Assembly (NCBI GenBank): GCA_946803715.1
Contig: CAMPET010000045.1
Span: 288,913 to 314,317, forward strand
Origin: Beroe ovata
Lineage: Eukaryota > Ctenophora > Nuda > Beroida > Beroidae
Length of the DNA stretch: 25,405 nt
Direction: 5' to 3'
A program made the translations under genes and the position numbers. Within the stretch, counting starts at the first letter, position 1; each line of letters starts with the position of its first letter. The notes below the pieces were generated by a model. The model made no database searches. It saw only the letters and a program-made list of their open reading frames with translations, and had not been told where the DNA came from. Shown here one piece after another: positions 21,003-25,405 of this stretch.

Positions 21003-21063
21003 GGAACACTTCCACAGTATCTAGCCACGCCCATTGGCTTCATTTCCTGTCTAATTATCACTG

Positions 21064-21064
<1 letters not shown>

Positions 21065-21107
<43 letters not shown>

Positions 21108-21122
21108 NTGTTTGTGTATGTG
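21065..21122. repeat. (TG)n microsatellite with one ambiguous base
   Basis: Pure TG to about 21102, then degenerate, with N at 21108. Open frames through it (20949-21291) are repeat translations. Confidence 0.95.
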
Positions 21123-21830
21123 GCATACAATTTTGTTTAGGGCGTGTGCTGTTAATTATTCAATTAGCACCATCTCCATCTCACCGTGTGATAAACCGCG
21201 TATCCTCCAGGTAGTGAATATGTCAACTTGTCAATGTACGATATATTATTCTGGCAGATATCACAGAGCAGCAACTACTGTTATAACATAGACCTGGAAT
21301 TTTCTCGGAGCACCTATACTAGTATTTCCATTTGGAGGAACTCAGTGAAAAACCTTCAAGGTGTTTTGTATGCTAACTTCCGTTAAGAATTTTTACCTAC
21401 CTTCATTTTAGTGGCATTTTAAAAAGTTATTCATCGGCTTTAGCTGGATAAAACCTTTTAAGCCGGTTCTTCCTTACTTTTCCATTATTAAGTAACAGTT
21501 CCCTTCACGTTTTAAACTGGTCATCTGAGTTTCCGATGTAATTGTTCGTCACTCTGGCCTAAATTTCCGGGAAACGCCGCAAAAAGCATTTTGTAACAAT
21601 GTTCTTCCGTCGATAGGTGATTTAATTACAGTAAATGAATAAAACTTGAGTTTTTAACATTGCAAGGTACGCCGAATTTATCATCGTACTTAGTAGATAA
21701 ATGTTGTTGTTAGATTTATTTTGTTACCTATCTTGTTTGCTATTTGCCTTTTCTAATCCAAGTTCTTTTCGTGTTTTCGCACATTTTGTTGAAGTTTGAT
21801 TAAACATTTCAGAATATTGATTCAATTTTA
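21123..21830. other. no gene seen
   Basis: No repeat, RNA gene or convincing frame was recognised in this AT-rich stretch. Confidence 0.4.
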
Positions 21831-21886
21831 CACGTGAACTTTTCCTCCGTGATAGAGCGACACGTGATCCAATTCCAGATCACGTG
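21831..21886. promoter_or_regulatory. cluster of three CACGTG E-boxes
   Basis: CACGTG occurs at 21831, 21861 and 21881. The last two are in the longer form CACGTGAT/ATCACGTGAT and flank a TTCC core. CACGTG is bound by bHLH/bHLH-ZIP factors such as Myc/Max, USF and MITF/TFE. The cluster lies just upstream of an X-box and a candidate first exon, which makes a promoter or enhancer plausible. Confidence 0.5.
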
Positions 21887-21909
21887 ATAAATGATGTGAT
21901 ACGTAATAT

Positions 21910-21923
21910 GTAACCATGGCAAC
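21910..21923. promoter_or_regulatory. RFX-type X-box
   Basis: GTAACCATGGCAAC fits the 14-bp RFX consensus GTNRCCNNRGYAAC at every fixed position. RFX factors control ciliary genes through such sites, usually within 200 bp of the start. Here a candidate first exon begins 46 bp downstream on the plus strand. Confidence 0.6.
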
Positions 21924-21968
21924 CTGATTGTAGATACCCCGGTGAAATAAGTCTAGATATTCACTCCA

Positions 21969-22063
21969 ATGAAGACAGCTGCTGTAAGAGTTCCCATGAA
22001 CAGTAGTAGAGACAATTTGTACTGTTCTCGAGTATGCCCGTGTAGACTTCCCTTCATTAACAG
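21969..22063 (+). CDS. candidate first coding exon below the X-box
   Basis: ATG 21969 opens 31 codons and two bases, beginning MKTAAVRVPMNSSRDNLYCS and ending PFIN before a consensus donor AACAG|GTAATT. Its phase would also fit the candidate exon at 24602 (which begins with one base), but the intervening 2.5 kb is long compared with the other introns here. No family is recognised. The X-box upstream would predict expression in ciliated cells, which is inference. Confidence 0.28.
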
Positions 22064-22160
22064 GTAATTGAGTTAATTGATAGCATAGCGGTTATTGAAT
22101 CATGATTTATACCCATATTCATGAACACAGAGCGTTGTTCGGTGAATACACACTACACAG

Positions 22161-22216
22161 GTTATTTAACAGGACATGTTTCGCCTTATACTTATAGGCT
22201 CATCAGCTGTCTGAAA
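22161..22216 (-). ncRNA. hammerhead ribozyme, Penelope/retrozyme type
   Basis: Read on the minus strand, the conserved core elements occur in order. ACAG (22210-22207, stem I) precedes CTGATGA (22206-22200). Stem II follows as GCCT...AGGC closing a 9-nt loop (22199-22183), then GAAA (22182-22179), CATG (22178-22175, stem III) and TC, with cleavage expected after 22173. CTGT (22172-22169) returns to pair with ACAG. The minimal, self-complementary stem III (CATG) is the hallmark of type I hammerheads in Penelope-like elements and retrozymes, which act best as dimers. All core nucleotides are intact, so self-cleavage is plausible. No Penelope reverse transcriptase or GIY-YIG frame was seen nearby, so this is a solo terminal repeat or non-autonomous copy. 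Confidence 0.78.
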
Positions 22217-22561
22217 ATTTATACCTTCTATGTTTTTTCTAACAAACATGGAATAGCTATCACGTTGTTCTTTTCGCAGTAGAATTACACATGCCGCAAA
22301 TAGTAACTCATCCCTGAGAAATGACAGTGAAATGAATCGATGAGAAATGCTCATTAATTCCAATCATATCCTTATGTTGAGAAAGACCTACGCTGTGTTT
22401 TGTCACATTGCTCACTCTTCAAACAATGGTATGACACGTAAATTCAAATGATTCAGTCATGAAATAATATAGGTATGAACTGTAGTGCGTATTTTCTACC
22501 CATATAATGCTCCCTACATCTTCAACCCATCTTCTCTCTCCCTGTTTGTTTAGATCCACTA
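22217..22561 (-). other. flank of the ribozyme, possible remains of a retroelement
   Basis: A minus-strand frame runs into the ribozyme (22166-22363). It includes DELLFAACVILLRKEQRDSY after an acceptor-like TTTCTCAG, and a donor-like AAG|GTATAA follows. It has no recognised domain. It may be part of the element carrying the ribozyme or an unrelated chance frame. Confidence 0.25.
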
Positions 22562-22747
22562 TCATAGTATGAGAGTATGGTATGCTACTTTTTCCCACGC
22601 TCCCTTCTTCCCACATTTTGTCTCCCCTGGCGAATGTGTGGTGGAGCTACTACCACCTCCATCAGCGGTAGCCTGCCCATTTGACCTTATTAGTCGCGGT
22701 GCCCTACTAACAGTAGTACTGTCTGTTATGTGAGTGATGGGTTGCAT
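22562..22747 (-). CDS. possible coding segment in a GC-raised patch
   Basis: Sixty-one codons from ATG 22747 begin MQPITHITDSTTVSRAPRLI and continue through a Gly/Ser/Thr-rich stretch (GGGSSSTTHSPGE) to a stop. The DNA is noticeably richer in GC than its surroundings, as in the candidate exon at 24602. The composition is that of a disordered N-terminus. No family or splice partner is recognised. Confidence 0.22.
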   Translation of the reverse strand: MQPITHITDSTTVSRAPRLIRSNGQATADGGGSSSTTHSPGETKCGKKGAWEKVAYHTLIL

Positions 22748-23011
22748 ATTATTATTGCCATAGTTTGGGGTACGTAACGTAGTATAGTTATGGATATGTA
22801 GTAGTGTTACTCAGCGCAGCATTACGGAAAGTCACTTCATGAGGTGTGATCTCGGATTCTGGGAATTTCATCATAGTTTCGACATAAGATGTTCAGTTAA
22901 TTCCAACATTTTTGCTTGAGTTCATGAGAGTTCCCATAAGCAAATATTGCACACGTCCGATACTTTACAATACACATTGTACATACACACGCAACCTACA
23001 AAGACACGACC
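22748..23011. other. no gene seen
   Basis: No motif or repeat recognised apart from the edge of the next CA tract. Confidence 0.4.
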
Positions 23012-23049
23012 TACACACACACTTCCACACACACACACACACACACACA
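23012..23049. repeat. (CA)n tract
   Basis: Interrupted CA dinucleotides. Frames through it on both strands (22912-23252) are repeat translations. Confidence 0.93.
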
Positions 23050-23488
23050 ACCTACACACAAGGCATTCTAACAATGAGCTGTGTAATGAGAGAAGAGTAG
23101 GTATTTGCTCTATTTGTCTATTTGCAGCAAGTGTATTACCAACACTATGTACATTCGTGTGCACAAGGAATGTAGGTCTGTCAGGAATCATAGCTGTGTA
23201 TGACGATCAGTGTTCCTGTTCACTGTCACCATCAGCTTTTCTGTCTCGCTGATAAAACTCTGCTGTGAATTCATGCTATCATGTGCGCTAATCATATACC
23301 TACATTTCTCGTGTTTATATATTTGTTCTGCTGACATTTCTCAATAAAATGAACAAAGAACACCGCATGAATCTACACTCGAGAAGTGTGAAAATTGGGT
23401 TTTAATCACCATCTATTAACACAAGTTGTGAAATAGCTGTCCTCAGTATTCACCTGCCTCATAAATATGTTCTCAGCTGACTCACAAA

Positions 23489-23491
<3 letters not shown>
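23050..23491. other. no gene seen
   Basis: AT-rich sequence with an AATAAA at 23344-23349 that has no matching upstream gene. Confidence 0.4.

Positions 23492-23521
<30 letters not shown>
23492..23521. repeat. (CA)n microsatellite
   Basis: Fifteen near-perfect CA units. Confidence 0.95.
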
Positions 23522-23522
<1 letters not shown>

Positions 23523-24213
23523 ATATGTTTACAATAGTGTAGGTAGTCAGTGTTTACTAAGCCAGTCACTGATCATGATCCCCTTTGTGAATTATAGCTG
23601 TACTTTACAAAGGTAGTAGACTTTAGGAATCCTACAAGAGTTCATTTCCGAGAAAGGCGAAAGTAATATTGTAGTCAAAAACTCAAATTCTGCCTTATTC
23701 TGGTACTACGTGTGAGCCATCGTAGTCTTAATAAGACTCTTTTGGGCTGGCGAGGCTCTGGCAAATATACGTTAATGTCTTAAACTAAGCCAGATCATAT
23801 TCGAAACATTTATGATACGTATCATGCATTTAATAATGTATTTAATAGGTGCAATATCGAGAAAATAGAGGACATTTCGTCGAATGCAATATTTTCACGT
23901 ACCAGCACCGAATGGTACTGCTTTTCGTCTCACATCACGATCAACAGGTGTTCCATCTGTACACGACGTTTGATAGTTTGATAATTATTTGAGTTCATCA
24001 TCTTCCTGAAAAGTTATGAAGCAATGAAGAACGCTGTCTAGAAAACCATGATACCTTCTTTGGAGAGGTTTATTAAATCGATAGCACCTCTGATTTTTTG
24101 TAAATCGGGGCGGTTCATGTTCAACAATCTGGCTGTTGAAAACCACCACAATGTAGGGATCCTAGGTATAATAGGCAATGGTAGGTATAGACTGCCATTT
24201 TACTATTGCGTGN
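23522..24213. other. no gene seen
   Basis: No convincing frame. A TAGGTA pair occurs near 24163-24187, and N at 24213 borders the next CA tract. Confidence 0.4.
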
Positions 24214-24232
24214 CACACACACACACACACAC
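24214..24232. repeat. short (CA)n tract beside an ambiguous base
   Basis: Nine CA units immediately after N at 24213; the tract length in the assembly may be unreliable. Confidence 0.9.
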
Positions 24233-24280
24233 CTGTCAGTGATTGAAATTTCGCGTATGCATGTGTTCGAAGAGTATTAG

Positions 24281-24438
24281 ACCCTCAATTTTGATGCTAT
24301 AATGAAGGATATGATCTCTGTAAACCAGGACTTCCTTTCTCTGGCTGACACCGGCGTTGGAAATGATTTGAGAAAATTGCTTCTTTTTTTAGAATCTCAT
24401 CATCGAGATCTTATCTTTTGTTCGGGATTTGGAGAATT
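24281..24438 (+). CDS. possible exon upstream of 24602
   Basis: After TATTAG, a frame runs TLNFDAIMKDMISVNQDF, then LADTGVGNDLRKLLLFLE, and stays open to TAA at 24440. A donor-like TT|GTAACG at 24439 would leave it two bases into a codon, which agrees with the next candidate exon starting with one base. The donor is weak. ATG 24302 could also be a start. No family recognised. Confidence 0.22.
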
Positions 24439-24506
24439 GTAACGGTCATATAGTCCCATCTATCACACACTATTACAATATGGCACTCCCATGATTATAT
24501 CCAACT

Positions 24507-24545
24507 CGCTCAATCACTTATCACTTAATCACTCAATCACTTAAT
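24507..24545 (+). repeat. short tandem repeat of AATCACTT units
   Basis: Four imperfect copies of an 8-10 bp unit (AATCACTT/AATCACTC) lie just upstream of the candidate exon acceptor. Confidence 0.7.
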
Positions 24546-24601
24546 AGACCGTAATCTCTTTCCATCGAGATGGGCATCATTCACGTCATTCTCTTCCCCA
24601 G

Positions 24602-24794
24602 GTGGGCTCAGACGATAGGGCATGATAGCCGAGGTGGGTCTGCCGGATCCTCGCCCACACAGAACAACCTGATGAGTCAGAGTGCCCCGTATCAGAGCAA
24701 CAGGATAAACAACCTGCTCACACCCGGATCTGACGCTGATGCCAGGCTTGAAACAAGGGCCATACTCGCTTATATTATCACCAAGGAGTTAGGT
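24602..24794 (+). CDS. candidate exon with coding-like composition, unrecognised
   Basis: Bounded by a strong acceptor (CATTCTCTTCCCCAG) and a donor TTAG|GTTAGT, it holds one base, 64 codons and a final base. The frame begins WAQTIGHDSRGGSAGSSPTQ, passes through a polar Asn/Ser/Gln-rich part and ends DADARLETRAILAYIITKEL. Third codon positions are about 60% GC and first-position G is raised, both well above the surrounding DNA, which supports coding. If the donor is not used, the frame ends one residue later (Gly, then TAG), so a terminal exon is also possible. The first part looks disordered and the last 20 residues helical. Confidence 0.48.
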
Positions 24795-25105
24795 TAGTTT
24801 ACCGCGATAATTAGGGGTTTTAGGGGTAGGTATCGGTATTATTTAGTATTTGAATTAAGTGTGCAGTTACCGGTATTTGAATGAAATTTTGTGCAGAGAA
24901 ATCGCACTTTATCTGAACTTTGTCAAATGGAACTTCATTATCGTTTGATAACGCATCTTGCGCGCTATTCTATTCACACGCCAGCAGCAGCAGGCTAATA
25001 CTGCAAAATATTCTAAAATTAGTATCTGAGTAATGCTTTGGGTCTATAACAGCTAAGAATGCAAAAGCAGAAGTGTTACCTCAACATTGATAACTGTAAC
25101 ATGGA
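24795..25105. other. no gene seen
   Basis: I looked for a following exon in phase with 24602-24794 and found none. One acceptor-like site near 24895 runs into a stop after a few codons. Confidence 0.4.
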
Positions 25106-25140
25106 TCACGTGACACATTTCCGGAGTGGAGTCACGTGAC
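25106..25140. promoter_or_regulatory. paired TCACGTGA E-boxes
   Basis: TCACGTGA occurs at 25106-25113 and 25132-25139, the second inside GTCACGTGAC, which equals the CLEAR-type site of TFEB/MITF factors. The two are 26 bp apart with TTTCCGGA between them, the same arrangement seen near 17790 and 21861. They lie about 200 bp upstream of a TATA box. Confidence 0.5.
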
Positions 25141-25331
25141 ATATTCTGGTCATACCGACCAGGTTGTCGAGCAACAGGGGGGAAAACTGTGTTCTTTGAG
25201 TGACAGTTGATGCATCATTCTGGGAAACAAGTCATTCAGCAGTTCCGAGAAAGGAATATCGATGTGGAATATAGCGTGTTATGAAGGGTACTGCTGCCCT
25301 ACGATGTTCATTAGTTCATTACGCAACCTTC

Positions 25332-25340
25332 TATAAAAAG
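25332..25340 (+). promoter_or_regulatory. TATA box near the right edge
   Basis: TATAAAAAG with transcription expected to start about 30 nt downstream (near 25362), just before the terminal (TG)n tract. The gene it would serve lies outside the window. Confidence 0.4.
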
Positions 25341-25365
25341 AGTGACACTACTCATTCATGATGTT

Positions 25366-25405
25366 ATGTGTGTGTCTGTGTGTGTGTGTCTGTGTGTGTG
25401 TGTGT
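25366..25405. repeat. (TG)n microsatellite at the right edge
   Basis: TG repeats with two CTG interruptions run off the end. Confidence 0.97.

Noticed and set aside
24669-24720. CTGATGAG on the plus strand, a hammerhead-like start
   Set aside because: No stem II followed by GAAA and no cleavage triplet occurs downstream; it lies in the coding-like exon.

Overview
The window is AT-rich nuclear DNA from an animal, most likely an invertebrate. The clearest evidence is a calcyphosin-like EF-hand gene split by short GT-AG introns (84, 86 and 126 nt). An intronless secreted-protein gene has a TATA box and initiator and no ribosome binding site. The window also carries a non-LTR retrotransposon tail, a hAT-type MITE, a Penelope/retrozyme-type hammerhead ribozyme and many (CA)n tracts. 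There are no operons, and nothing looks bacterial. I cannot place the species; TAGGTA and CACGTG words are far more common than the base composition predicts and may be lineage marks.

Layout. 1-56 is a (CA)n tract. 1023-1717 (minus) holds the 5' half of a calcyphosin-like gene whose second EF-hand exon is present twice in tandem; its 3' exons are not visible. 2143-2563 (minus) is the C-terminal end of a non-LTR reverse transcriptase, abutting a CpG-rich patch with a hairpin. 3247-3692 is a 446-bp MITE with perfect 8-bp target duplications. 3820-4900 is a four-copy degenerate tandem repeat. 6163-7247 is a complete transcription unit for a secreted, cysteine-containing protein with an acidic Pro/Asp repeat tail.

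7.3-15 kb is largely non-coding by eye, with a few weak candidate exons and a 0.45-kb duplication (12918-13816) whose two copies meet at an N, which suggests an assembly artefact. 15.7-17.4 kb has two tentative spliced genes: a minus-strand pair of exons and, on the plus strand, a small two-helix membrane protein. 19.4 kb has a long imperfect hairpin. 21.8-22.2 kb has three CACGTG E-boxes, an RFX-type X-box, a candidate first exon and, on the minus strand, the hammerhead ribozyme. 24.3-24.8 kb has one or two candidate exons with raised GC at third codon positions. 25.1-25.4 kb has paired TCACGTGA boxes and a TATA box that look like a promoter running off the right end, into a (TG)n tract.

The genes do not form a pathway. 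Stop codons are infrequent enough at this composition that open frames of about 100 codons arise by chance several times in 25 kb. Unrecognised single-exon candidates therefore have low confidence, and codon-position bias, splice-site quality and phase agreement were used to rank them.
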